DNA from: an uncultured Odoribacter sp. | Lineage (GTDB): Bacteria > Bacteroidota > Bacteroidia > Bacteroidales > Marinifilaceae | DNA length: 23,804 nucleotides | Assembly: GCA_900544025.1 (NCBI GenBank) | Contig: UQTM01000052.1 | Span: forward strand, 1-23,804 | Direction: 5' to 3' | Part shown: one piece after another, positions 8,420-16,002 of the stretch | How the letters are laid out: each line of letters begins with the position of its first letter | How positions within the stretch are numbered: the stretch's first letter is position 1 | The notes under the pieces: generated by a model | Database searches by the model: none | What the model was told of the DNA's origin: nothing | The model's input: the letters and a program-made list of their open reading frames with translations, nothing else | Made by a program: the position numbers and the translations under genes

Positions 8420-8451
8420 TTCTTTTATTTTTCACTTTTCGTTTTGCAAAA

Positions 8452-9453
8452 TTATAATCCGGCAGCCTGATTTACGGTAATGGCAACCAAATTAACGATG
8501 TCGCTCACAGAACAACCTCTCGACAGGTCGTTGATAGGAGCGGCCATTCCCTGAAGGATCGGGCCGACGGCTTCCACTCCTGCAATGCGCTGAACGAGCT
8601 TATAGCTGATATTTCCGACTTCAAGGGTAGGGAACACCAACACATTGGCATGTCCTGCTACCGGGCTTCCCGGAGCTTTGCTCGCTCCAACAGAAGGAAC
8701 GATAGCGGCATCGGCCTGCAACTCTCCATCGATCGTGATATCGGGAGCCATTTCTTTGGCTATTTTAGTTGCTTCGACTACTTTGTCCACCATTTCGTGT
8801 TTTGCCGATCCTTTTGTAGAGAAGCTCAGCATAGCCACCCGCGGTTCGATTTTAGCGATGGCCTTTGCTGTACGGGCTGTGGCTACGGCAATTTCTGCCA
8901 ACTCGGAAGCAGTAGGGTTAGGATGAACGGCACAGTCTGCAAATACCAACAAACCGTTTTCTCCGAAAGCAGGGTTATTGGTAATCATTAAAAATGCACC
9001 CGATACAACGGAAATTCCCGGCTGGGTTTTCACGATCTGGAAAGCAGGACGCAAAACATCCCCGGTTGCATTTTTAGCACCTGCCACTTCTCCGTCGGCG
9101 TCGCCGCTCTTTATCATCAAAGTTGCCAAATAAAGCGGATCTACCACTAACTTCAAGGCCTGTTCTTTGGTCATTCCCTTGCTTTTGCGCAATTCTACCA
9201 ATAAATCGGCATATTGTTCTTTTTTCGGATGGGATTGAGGATCTACGATCGTGGCCTTATCAATATTTTTTAAATTGTATTTTTCAGCCAGTGTTTTAAT
9301 TTCGGCAGGGTTACCGATCAGGACGATCTTTGCGATTCCTTCTCCGATAATCTGATCTGCCGCCTGAATTGTACGTTCTTCGGTTCCTTCCGGCAGAACA
9401 ATGGTTTTGTTCTGCTTTTTAGCATTCTCTTTGATTTTTTCTAAAAGTTCCAT
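8452..9453 (-). CDS. pta: Phosphate acetyltransferase Pta (short form)
   Basis: Pta makes acetyl phosphate from acetyl-CoA and phosphate, feeding AckA. At 333 residues it is the short form with only the catalytic PTA/PTB domain and no regulatory N-terminal extension as in E. coli Pta. The start MELLEKIKENAKK..TIVLPEG is typical, followed by GDADGEVAGA, the segment VSGAFLM, the SFSTKGSAKH motif and ELQADAAIVP. A related phosphotransbutyrylase is the main alternative, but the close fit and the coupling to ackA argue for Pta. It is the first gene of the operon, with a leader of about 100 nt from a promoter at 9562-9569. Confidence 0.95.
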   Translation of the reverse strand: MELLEKIKENAKKQNKTIVLPEGTEERTIQAADQIIGEGIAKIVLIGNPAEIKTLAEKYNLKNIDKATIVDPQSHPKKEQYADLLVELRKSKGMTKEQALKLVVDPLYLATLMIKSGDADGEVAGAKNATGDVLRPAFQIVKTQPGISVVSGAFLMITNNPAFGENGLLVFADCAVHPNPTASELAEIAVATARTAKAIAKIEPRVAMLSFSTKGSAKHEMVDKVVEATKIAKEMAPDITIDGELQADAAIVPSVGASKAPGSPVAGHANVLVFPTLEVGNISYKLVQRIAGVEAVGPILQGMAAPINDLSRGCSVSDIVNLVAITVNQAAGL

Positions 9454-9561
9454 TGTATTGTTGTTTTAAAATATCACAATCATAATTCTTTTTACCGACT
9501 CGATCACTGGCTTATAAAAAGTCGATAACAGCAGTAAAAACAACCTTGTTTACGTGTTTTG

Positions 9562-9569
9562 CAAAAGTA
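9562..9569 (-). promoter_or_regulatory. -7 box of the pta-ackA promoter
   Basis: On the minus strand the sequence is TACTTTTG followed by CA, a close match to the Bacteroidota -7 consensus. No clean -33 TTTG is seen; that position falls in the T-rich edge of the upstream terminator. The leader to the pta ATG would be about 100 nt. Confidence 0.5.
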
Positions 9570-9581
9570 GGAAAAATAGTT

Positions 9582-9620
9582 AAAATAAAAAAAGTTGTTC
9601 CTGAATTGGAACAACTTTTT
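9582..9620 (-). terminator. Terminator of the actin-like ATPase gene
   Basis: A 13-bp perfect stem (AAAAAGTTGTTCC at 9589-9601, loop TGAATT, complement at 9608-9620) lies 20 bp past the stop at 9640. On the minus strand the stem is followed by a T-rich run (TTTATTTTAAC). Confidence 0.85.
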
Positions 9621-9639
9621 ATTTTATTTTTCAGATGGA

Positions 9640-10716
9640 TTATTCTCCGTCTTTGTATATCGTGACGCAGGTATTTGCATTACCTATATCCATCCCGACC
9701 GCTAACTGAGGATTTCTGAAGATTTTGATTTCTTCGGCTTCCACATTACTCGGGATGTTGCTACGCTGTGCATTTGCCTTGATTTTTGAGTTCAGGCAAT
9801 AGCCTTGCGAAGCACATTTTTCGGGTTCCGGATAAACGATCACGGATACGATATCTCCGAATTCCTCTTTGAAACAGTCCACCAATTCCGGATATAATGC
9901 ACCTCCTCCGACAAGATACATTTTCGCACATTTGTTGAAGTCGTCATCGTTGAAAGCACGCCGTAAGTTCGGAGCGATGATTTCATTGTAGTACATCTTC
10001 AATGCTTTTTCGCGGATATCCAAAATATTGTGTTTGATCCGGTTTACAGTGATGCTGCCTTTTTGGAAAGCTACATCGATCTGATGTTCGGTTTTCAGAT
10101 TCAGGTAGAAATTCTTGGCCAACTCATTCGCCAGCAAATTTACAGCATGACGGATACCGTGTGTACTGACAGCAGAGCGGTTGATCAAACCGGCACGGGT
10201 ACTGACAACGGCTTCGCAGGTGCCGTATCCTAAACTGACAATAAAAAAGTTCTCTTTTTCCTGTAAACTGCCTTCCCGGATAGCTGTGGTACAGCCTAAA
10301 ATTTCAGGGATGATTTCAACCTTACCGACATTCACTTCCCGTTTGGTATTGGCCGGACCTCCGAAAGTCGAAGCATCGTAATTGATGATATGACGTCCCT
10401 GTAAAGTTTCCGTCGCTTTATCCCGGTAGAGCATATAGGTGGAAAACGGAAACCCCGTTGTCAGATAGATTTCTTCTTCTCCTTTAGGCTGGGTAAGCAA
10501 AAGACTGGCTTTACTCAATAGTTTATATTCTTCGTCGGTGGGAGCGGCATTGATATTCTTATGAGGGGAGTATCCTTCTACCAGTGCCAGATTGCCTACG
10601 ATATAATCGGTATCGTCAATGTTTACTTTTATTCCGTCAAGGATATTTTCAGCGACATTTGCAAGCTCTTGATTCGTAGCCTCATACACGCTCGGAAAAT
10701 TGTAAGATTTCAACAT
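9640..10716 (-). CDS. ParM/Alp-type actin-like ATPase with apparently permuted domain order
   Basis: This 358-residue protein belongs to the actin/Hsp70 ATPase fold. Alp-type features run in the usual order: FPSVYE (7-12), EEYKLLSKASL, YLTTGFPFSTY, VEIIPEILG, the phosphate-2 strand FFIVSLGYGTCEAVV (157-171, Ser161 in place of the common Asp), and the adenosine motif YLVGGGALYP (267-276). The phosphate-1 hairpin that normally opens such proteins is missing from the N-terminus; instead VGMDIGNANTCVTIYKDGE forms the extreme C-terminus (340-358), with Asp343, Gly345, Asn346 and Thr349. An in-frame TGA 12 nt before the ATG shows that no N-terminal hairpin is lost by start choice. Relatives form segregation or cytoskeletal filaments; there is no ParR-like partner next door. 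A chromosomal cytoskeletal or scaffolding role is only a guess. It has its own promoter and terminator. Confidence 0.85.
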   Translation of the reverse strand: MLKSYNFPSVYEATNQELANVAENILDGIKVNIDDTDYIVGNLALVEGYSPHKNINAAPTDEEYKLLSKASLLLTQPKGEEEIYLTTGFPFSTYMLYRDKATETLQGRHIINYDASTFGGPANTKREVNVGKVEIIPEILGCTTAIREGSLQEKENFFIVSLGYGTCEAVVSTRAGLINRSAVSTHGIRHAVNLLANELAKNFYLNLKTEHQIDVAFQKGSITVNRIKHNILDIREKALKMYYNEIIAPNLRRAFNDDDFNKCAKMYLVGGGALYPELVDCFKEEFGDIVSVIVYPEPEKCASQGYCLNSKIKANAQRSNIPSNVEAEEIKIFRNPQLAVGMDIGNANTCVTIYKDGE

Positions 10717-10761
10717 ACTGTATTTTCATTTAAATATTTATTATTCTATACATACAAAGTA

Positions 10762-10769
10762 CAAATCTA
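10762..10769 (-). promoter_or_regulatory. -7 box upstream of the actin-like ATPase gene
   Basis: The minus strand reads TAGATTTG, matching TAnnTTTG, about 45 nt before the ATG. A weak TTCTG lies about 19 nt further upstream. The 87-bp gap after alaX has no terminator hairpin, so readthrough from the upstream cluster is also possible. Confidence 0.4.
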
Positions 10770-10803
10770 TACATTTTTTTTTAAAGTTCAGAATATTACG
10801 GAA

Positions 10804-11268
10804 TTATTTTTCTTCCAGTTTAAACCGGATTCTCAACCTGTTCTTTTCAAAATCGGTACTGATAATTTTAAATTTACCGATTTCGGATGTATTGGCGACA
10901 TGTGTCCCGATGCAGGCACAAACATCGTAGTCCCCGATTCTGACAATTCGTAAAGTTTCGCTTGCATTTTCCGGTAATTTACTCAGGTCGATGCTCTCAG
11001 GGATTTGTGAGCGATCGACAAACTCCACTGTAACCGGAAGCTCCCGAAGGATCGTTTCATTTACCTGATTCTCGATTTGTGCAATCTGTTGCGGGGTAGG
11101 CTCTGCTGCCAGCCAATAATCACATTTACTCTTTTTCCGTTCGATATGTGCATTCTTCGAGCGTTCGCATCCGAACAAACGGATCATGGTTTGATTTAAA
11201 ATGTGTTCTGCGGTGTGCATGGGAGGGTATTCCTGCTTGTTGTGACCGTTGAGTTGTGGTTGCTCCAT
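10804..11268 (-). CDS. AlaX-type alanyl-tRNA editing protein
   Basis: This is a free-standing editing domain related to the second additional domain of alanyl- and threonyl-tRNA synthetases; relatives hydrolyse mischarged Ser- or Gly-tRNA(Ala). The zinc-site motifs are both present: HTAEH (His18, His22) and CIGTH (Cys119, His123). At 154 residues it is the short form, consisting of the editing domain and lacking the N-terminal beta-barrel and any synthetase domain. IERKKSKCDYWL and LPVTVEFVDRSQIP fit the family body. It is the last gene of a leftward cluster, 9 bp after sanA, which suggests cotranscription. Met17, just before His18, is too late to be the start. Substrate choice between Ser- and Gly-tRNA cannot be read from the sequence. 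Confidence 0.88.
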   Translation of the reverse strand: MEQPQLNGHNKQEYPPMHTAEHILNQTMIRLFGCERSKNAHIERKKSKCDYWLAAEPTPQQIAQIENQVNETILRELPVTVEFVDRSQIPESIDLSKLPENASETLRIVRIGDYDVCACIGTHVANTSEIGKFKIISTDFEKNRLRIRFKLEEK

Positions 11269-11277
11269 AATTATATG

Positions 11278-11952
11278 TCAAAGTGGTTTATTTAAAGTAT
11301 CGAGGCTACCTATAATGATCTTTTCGCCTAAAAATTTGGGTTGTTTCCGGGTGAATAGATCCAAAAAAACTTTCACTCTTGCCAGACGTTCGCGGATTTG
11401 CGTTTTAAAGCCGGAATAGGCATCTACATCCTGCGCATTAAAGCCTATCGCTTCTATGTTGTTTTTACGGGCGATATAAATCGCCCGGGCATTATGAAAT
11501 TTTTGGGAAATGACGGTGAAACGGGCTTGTCCGAATACTTTCTGTGCCCGTACGACAGAATCGAGAGTACGGAATCCGGCGTAGTCCAAATAGATCGCTT
11601 CTTCGGGAATACCTCCCCGGAGCAATGCTTTTTTCATGTATTCCGGTTCGTTGTAATTTCTTTGGCGGTTGTCTCCGCTAATCAGAATGTATTTGATTTT
11701 TCCCGCTTTGTACAATTGGATTGCCGCATTAATACGATGATCGAAATACAGATTATTTTTTCCATTTCTCAATTTAAGGGAAGTTCCGAGTAGTAATCCC
11801 ACCTCGTTACCGGGAATTTCGGAAATCTCGCGATACAGATACCAGGCTGCATTTTTGTCGATAATGTAATTGCAGGTAATGACACTGCCGATACAGCCGA
11901 GCATGAGAATAGAAAGCGTGTATATGATATTTCTAATGAGTTTCCTTTTCAT
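11278..11952 (-). CDS. sanA: SanA-like DUF218 membrane protein
   Basis: The 224-residue protein has one N-terminal membrane segment (about residues 9-30) and a DUF218 domain. The match to E. coli SanA is close through the centre: LLLGTSLKLRNG, FDHRINAAIQLYKAGK, LISGDNRQRNYNEP, LDYAGFRTLDSVVRAQKVF and SQKFHNARAIYIA. SanA is needed for exclusion of vancomycin at high temperature in E. coli and is thought to act on the envelope side of the inner membrane; the biochemical activity is unknown. It lies between a small membrane protein (26 bp upstream) and an AlaX-type gene (9 bp downstream), so it is probably in one transcript with both. Confidence 0.88.
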   Translation of the reverse strand: MKRKLIRNIIYTLSILMLGCIGSVITCNYIIDKNAAWYLYREISEIPGNEVGLLLGTSLKLRNGKNNLYFDHRINAAIQLYKAGKIKYILISGDNRQRNYNEPEYMKKALLRGGIPEEAIYLDYAGFRTLDSVVRAQKVFGQARFTVISQKFHNARAIYIARKNNIEAIGFNAQDVDAYSGFKTQIRERLARVKVFLDLFTRKQPKFLGEKIIIGSLDTLNKPL

Positions 11953-11978
11953 GATTCCTTAACTGGTGGTTTCCTAAG

Positions 11979-12230
11979 TTACTGGCAAATTTCTGTTTTT
12001 TTATTTTTGCCGATGAGAATAGCAAAAATAATACAACACAATAATGCTACGAAATAGGGGACTCCTGAAAATAGAGCGACATAAGCAGGCGCACTATATC
12101 CCAAATGACGGATACCGCATTCCATAGAAGCCCAGTTATAACTTATTACGGAACACATTATGCTCGACAATATCGATATCGATATAATCAGCAATTTATA
12201 TAACCGGTGTTTCCATCTCACTCGTTCCAT
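11979..12230 (-). CDS. Small two-span membrane protein, unknown
   Basis: I do not recognise this 83-residue protein. It has a basic N-terminus (MERVRWKHRLYK), a hydrophobic segment at about 12-33, a short loop YNWASMECGIRHLG, a second hydrophobic segment at about 47-73, and a basic tail KNKKTE. The positive-inside rule puts both ends in the cytoplasm. It has four cysteines (Cys26, Cys38, Cys64 and Cys65) plus one near the C-terminus. The ATG overlaps the 3' end of the GNAT gene by 13 bp, a pattern that favours translational coupling, and sanA follows after 26 bp. That context supports it as a real gene. Confidence 0.7.
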   Translation of the reverse strand: MERVRWKHRLYKLLIISISILSSIMCSVISYNWASMECGIRHLGYSAPAYVALFSGVPYFVALLCCIIFAILIGKNKKTEICQ

Positions 12231-12784
12231 GCCGAAATTTCTTTTTTCAGAATGCTATAAACGTTAATATCCGCATAATAGCCGGAAGCCAGCAATTCCC
12301 CCTCGCGTTCGATCCCTTCGAATTTAAACCCTAATCTCAGGGGAATAGCGTTACTCGGTCGATTCCCGACAGCACATTTGATCTGAATCCGGTTCATCTC
12401 TCTCTGATCTGCTGCCCATTGGCAAAGCCGCTTTACACAGGCGGTCATTATTCCTTTCTTTTGGTATTCGGGAAGTAGCCAGTAACCGATTTCTGACCGG
12501 TGATTGAGTCTGTCGGTTGTGACAAAACCGATCAGTCCGGCCAGCTTTCCTTCGGCTTCGATTATAAAGGTGAGATTCCTTTCCGGATAGGGGACTTCTA
12601 AAACAGAGCGAAGAAATGCTTCTTCGTCTTCAACCTTGGAAAGCCGATCGACAAAGGGTAACCAGGTTCTCAGATAATCCCGGTGGCTGTCGATGACTTG
12701 CCAAATTGCCGTTGCATCGCTTAAAACAACTTCTTTCAAAGATAGAGCGGTGCTGATTTCGATTATAGTTTCGTTTATAGACAT
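12218..12784 (-). CDS. GNAT acetyltransferase, RimJ/RimL type
   Basis: A 188-residue N-acetyltransferase of the ribosomal-protein-acetylase-like group (Acetyltransf_3). Visible features are the N-terminal strand with LSLKEVVLSDATAIWQVIDSHRDYLRTWLPF, the core EIGYWLLPEYQKKGIMT where Q..G forms the acetyl-CoA pyrophosphate loop, and the late motif NRPSNAIPLRLGFKFEGIEREG. Relatives acetylate protein N-termini or small amines; the substrate here is unknown. The open frame extends back to a TTG at 12811, but that TTG lies inside a TATATTTG promoter box, so the first ATG inside the transcript, at 12784, is chosen. It is the first gene of a four-gene leftward cluster. Confidence 0.9.
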   Translation of the reverse strand: MSINETIIEISTALSLKEVVLSDATAIWQVIDSHRDYLRTWLPFVDRLSKVEDEEAFLRSVLEVPYPERNLTFIIEAEGKLAGLIGFVTTDRLNHRSEIGYWLLPEYQKKGIMTACVKRLCQWAADQREMNRIQIKCAVGNRPSNAIPLRLGFKFEGIEREGELLASGYYADINVYSILKKEISAWNE

Positions 12785-12808
12785 ATAGCCGTTTTCTTGT
12801 TTTTTTGT

Positions 12809-12816
12809 CAAATATA
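12809..12816 (-). promoter_or_regulatory. -7 box upstream of the GNAT-membrane protein-sanA-alaX cluster
   Basis: The minus strand reads TATATTTG, a full TAnnTTTG match, 25 nt before the ATG at 12784. No TTTG is seen at the -33 position. This box decides the GNAT start codon. Confidence 0.5.
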
Positions 12817-13042
12817 AACTTAAATCGGGTGATTTTATCGCCGGGATAAGAATTTTTAGTTTTTAGAGGGAGGATTTCGGCGTTATTACAATATCTTCTT
12901 TAAACGGAATACGTTGTATGGTTTCGGGGATAATAAGAGGAAACCGGTTTTGCTGAAAACGGAAGTTTATTTAGTTCTTAAAGCTAAATGGTCTAATTAA
13001 GAGTATATGATCCCGTGATTTTCAATTCTCGATTAGTTTCTT
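12817..13042. other. Divergent intergenic region between GNAT and fabG
   Basis: The 320 bp between the two starts (12785-13104) hold only the promoter boxes at each end and AT-rich sequence. The longest ATG frame I checked in it is about a dozen codons. A small imperfect hairpin (12944-12962, CCGGTTTT/AAAACGG with one bulged G) is present but has no T tail. I see no RNA gene or riboswitch. Confidence 0.6.
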
Positions 13043-13050
13043 TACCTTTG
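13043..13050 (+). promoter_or_regulatory. -7 box of the fabG promoter
   Basis: TACCTTTG followed by GCA matches the Bacteroidota -7 consensus, 55 nt before the fabG ATG. A loose TTTTC lies about 20 nt upstream. Confidence 0.55.
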
Positions 13051-13104
13051 GCAGGTGAAAATTGTAAAAAAGAATTACCATTTTATTAATTTGAATTTAT
13101 AATT

Positions 13105-13851
13105 ATGAAGTTATTAGAAGGAAAAACAGCCCTGATCACTGGCGCTTCCAGAGGTATCGGTAAGGCTGTCGCATTGGCATTTGCCAAAGAAGGTGCAAAT
13201 ATTGCTTTTACCGACCTTAGATATGACGAAATAGCCCAGGCGACTGAAAAAGAAATTGCCGCATGTGGCGTGAAATCTAAAATGTATGCTTCTAATGCCG
13301 CTGATTTTGCTCAAACGGCAGCTACAGTGGAAGAGGTGGCTAAAGAATTCGGGAAAATCGATATTTTGGTGAATAATGCCGGTATTACCAAAGATACTTT
13401 ATTGATGAGAATGACAGAGGAACAATGGGATGCTGTGATTAACGTAAACCTGAAATCCGTATTCAATTATACGAAGTCTGTTTCTGCGTTGATGCTGAAA
13501 CAAAAATCGGGTTCTATCATCAGCATGAGTTCTGTAGTCGGTGTCAGCGGTAATGCAGGACAGGCGAATTATGCCGCTTCAAAAGCAGGTATCATCGGAT
13601 TTACGAAGAGCATCGCTAAAGAATTGGGCTCACGCAATATCCGGGCTAATGCCGTTGCTCCGGGGTTCATCATTACCGATATGACAGCACAGTTGCCGGA
13701 AGATGTGCGCAAAGAATGGGCTGCTAAAATTCCGTTGAAAAGAGGAGGAACTCCGGAAGACATCGCAGATGTGTGTATATTCCTGGCATCCGATCTGTCG
13801 AGATATGTTACCGGTCAGGTCATTCATGTATGCGGCGGAATGAATATGTAA
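13105..13851 (+). CDS. fabG: 3-oxoacyl-ACP reductase FabG
   Basis: FabG reduces 3-oxoacyl-ACP to 3-hydroxyacyl-ACP with NADPH in fatty acid elongation, as a soluble tetramer. The 248 residues match the family. It is a classical short-chain dehydrogenase: cofactor loop TGASRGIG (12-19), NNAG (90-93), Asn115, Ser143, and YAASK with Tyr156 and Lys160. PGFIITDMT and the C-terminal GGMNM are FabG-like. No other fatty acid gene adjoins it, and it has its own promoter and terminator. Another SDR activity, such as acetoacetyl-CoA reductase, cannot be fully excluded, but the fit to FabG is good throughout. Confidence 0.92.
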   Translation: MKLLEGKTALITGASRGIGKAVALAFAKEGANIAFTDLRYDEIAQATEKEIAACGVKSKMYASNAADFAQTAATVEEVAKEFGKIDILVNNAGITKDTLLMRMTEEQWDAVINVNLKSVFNYTKSVSALMLKQKSGSIISMSSVVGVSGNAGQANYAASKAGIIGFTKSIAKELGSRNIRANAVAPGFIITDMTAQLPEDVRKEWAAKIPLKRGGTPEDIADVCIFLASDLSRYVTGQVIHVCGGMNM

Positions 13852-13859
13852 TAATATAG

Positions 13860-13907
13860 GTTTACGGTTTATGGCTTGCGATTTTAGCTATAAATCGTAA
13901 ACTTTTT
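13860..13907 (+). terminator. Terminator of fabG
   Basis: GTTTACGGTTTAT (13860-13872) pairs with ATAAATCGTAAAC (13890-13902), a 13-bp stem with one G-T wobble and a 17-nt loop, followed at once by TTTTT. It starts 9 bp after the fabG stop. Confidence 0.75.
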
Positions 13908-13941
13908 ATATGCAAGTCATAAAATTGTAAATTCACAAAGT

Positions 13942-16002
13942 GTGGTTTTCGAATATTCTTATTGGTGGATATTTCCGATGTTGGCCCTGGCCGGGGCTGT
14001 TGCTTATCTGAAGTTCAGAAAAATTTCAAAATTGCCGGACATTTCTTTCGGTTTGGCACTGTTTATTTCTTTCCTCCGTTTTCTGGTTACCCTGATTTTA
14101 CTGATATTGTTGCTTAATCCTGCCCTGTCTTTTGTAAAGAATATCAAAGAAAAACCGTTGCTTATCGTTGCCGGGGATAATTCCGTTTCGATCGCAAAAA
14201 ATAAGGATTCCTTATACTATCGGAATGAATATAAAGAATCTTTAAGCCGGTTGATCGCCGGTTTGGAACAGAAATTCGATGTGGAGCGCCTGACTTTTGG
14301 AAGACAGGTAAAGAAGGGAGGAGAGTTTGATTTTTCGGAGAATTATACAGATATTTCCGCTGTATTCGATTACGCAGAACGAAACTACCAATTCCGGCAT
14401 CCTGCCGGGATCGTTTTACTGAGCGATGGAATTTATAACTCAGGAATCAATCCCAGGTATAAAACGCCTGCAATCCCGGTTTATACGGTTTTATTGGGTG
14501 ATACAAGCCTTTATCCGGATATTTATGTGAAGCATGTCGAGAGCAATAAGTTCAATTTTATCAATACGACTTTTCCAATAAAAGCCGGTATCGCTGCACA
14601 GAAGCAGAAAGGGAAACGGATAACCTGTGAGCTATTGGAAAACGGAAAGCGGATCGCAGAGAAGACATTGGATATCGGACAGGATCATTTTTTGACCGAG
14701 GTTGTTTTTGAGGTGGAGGCTAAACGAAAAGGAATCGTTAAATATACCGTAGTTGTCGAAGCAGACCCTCAGGAGCGGATACTTGAAAACAACCAGGCGA
14801 CAATTTATACCGATATTATAGATAATACCGGAGAAGTAGCTATATTCTACGATGCTCCGCACCCGGATATCGCTGCCATTGTAAATGCCGTGAACGTGTC
14901 GGGGCTTTATAAATGTTCCCTGCATCGTTTGTCCGAACCTGTGGAGGAAGTAAAAGCCAATCTGATCATTTTTCATAATCCTGTTCCGACAAACCCGAAT
15001 TATCAGAAATTGGTAGAATCGGCGGAAAAAAGGAAGACGGCTTTGTGGTATGTATTGACGACACCCGAACAAATAAGCGCTTTTGCACGTTTTGGCAAGA
15101 ATTTTGCTATTGACAACAGTACAGGGATGAATGAATACGCCACTGTTGAGTTTAATAAAGATTTTCCGTATTTTGAATTCACCGACAGCGAAGTAAACGG
15201 GTTTATGAGTTACCCGCCACTGGTCGTACCTTTTGGAGAATTGAAAAGCAATGCTGGTCGCTTATTATTTACTCAACGGATCAAAAACACACCTACTTCA
15301 AACGGTGTGATCGGTTTTTATGAAAATAACGGGAATCGTGTCTGTTATTTTTGGGGAGAGGGATTATGGAGATGGCGTTTATATTCGTATAAAGAGACCG
15401 GAAATCACGAGTTGTTCAATACGCTGATCAATAAGATCACCGGTTATTTGGCTGCACAAAGGGGGACAGATCGTTTTATACACGATATAAGGCCGCTGTA
15501 TGACGAATCGGAGGAAGTGGTTATCAATGCGGAATTGTATAACGATAGTTATGAGTTGGTAAATCAGCCCGACGTTAAACTGAATTTGAAGTATGGCGGT
15601 AAAGATTTCGATTATATTTTAAACCGGAATGAGGATAAATATCGTATAAATCTGGGAAATCTGACCGCCGGAGAATATGGTTTTCGTTTAGCTACCGATC
15701 TGAAAGGCGAACATTTTGAAAAGAACGGTGTTTTTTATGTCAGGAGCCAAAATGCAGAGTTGAACAATCTTGTTGCAGACAGGCAGTTGTTACAGGATAT
15801 GGCGATTCGTACGGGAGGGCAGATGGTGGAAAAGCAAGATATGGCACAACTGCTCGACATACTGAATGAGAATGGGCAATTCAACCCTGTTTATAAGAGC
15901 GAAGTTAAATATATGGGACTGAGCGAATGGAGCATATTAGGTCTAATTTTAATTCTACTGTTATGCACCGAATGGTTTTTACTCAAATACTTTATAAACT
16001 GA
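13942..16002 (+). CDS. VWA-domain inner-membrane protein
   Basis: This 686-residue protein has two N-terminal membrane segments (about 8-24 and 36-60), then a von Willebrand A-like domain with the metal-site motif DNSVS (79-83, the DxSxS pattern) and IVLLSDGIYNSG (about 155-166). A long region of beta-rich segments follows, then LLQDMAIRTGGQMV, and a last membrane segment near 664-684. The architecture resembles Bacteroidota membrane VWA proteins related to the Bat (aerotolerance) group, but no MoxR ATPase adjoins it. The start is GTG: the frame is open upstream only to 13894 without any ATG, and the next ATG (codon 13) would cut into the first membrane segment. Its 3' end overlaps the next gene, so the two are probably coupled. 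Function is unknown; presumably envelope maintenance or complex assembly. Confidence 0.8.
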   Translation: MVFEYSYWWIFPMLALAGAVAYLKFRKISKLPDISFGLALFISFLRFLVTLILLILLLNPALSFVKNIKEKPLLIVAGDNSVSIAKNKDSLYYRNEYKESLSRLIAGLEQKFDVERLTFGRQVKKGGEFDFSENYTDISAVFDYAERNYQFRHPAGIVLLSDGIYNSGINPRYKTPAIPVYTVLLGDTSLYPDIYVKHVESNKFNFINTTFPIKAGIAAQKQKGKRITCELLENGKRIAEKTLDIGQDHFLTEVVFEVEAKRKGIVKYTVVVEADPQERILENNQATIYTDIIDNTGEVAIFYDAPHPDIAAIVNAVNVSGLYKCSLHRLSEPVEEVKANLIIFHNPVPTNPNYQKLVESAEKRKTALWYVLTTPEQISAFARFGKNFAIDNSTGMNEYATVEFNKDFPYFEFTDSEVNGFMSYPPLVVPFGELKSNAGRLLFTQRIKNTPTSNGVIGFYENNGNRVCYFWGEGLWRWRLYSYKETGNHELFNTLINKITGYLAAQRGTDRFIHDIRPLYDESEEVVINAELYNDSYELVNQPDVKLNLKYGGKDFDYILNRNEDKYRINLGNLTAGEYGFRLATDLKGEHFEKNGVFYVRSQNAELNNLVADRQLLQDMAIRTGGQMVEKQDMAQLLDILNENGQFNPVYKSEVKYMGLSEWSILGLILILLLCTEWFLLKYFIN

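Noticed and set aside
12944..12962. Small hairpin upstream of fabG
   Set aside because: Seven pairs with a bulged base and no T tail; neither a terminator nor a known RNA element.
14632..15072. 146-residue minus-strand frame within the VWA gene
   Set aside because: Shadow of the VWA coding sequence; rich in Phe, Tyr and Arg without recognisable motif.
15927..15962. Upstream ATG for the TPR lipoprotein
   Set aside because: It would put 12 polar residues ahead of the signal peptide and deepen the overlap with the VWA gene; ATG 15963 or 15972 is more natural.
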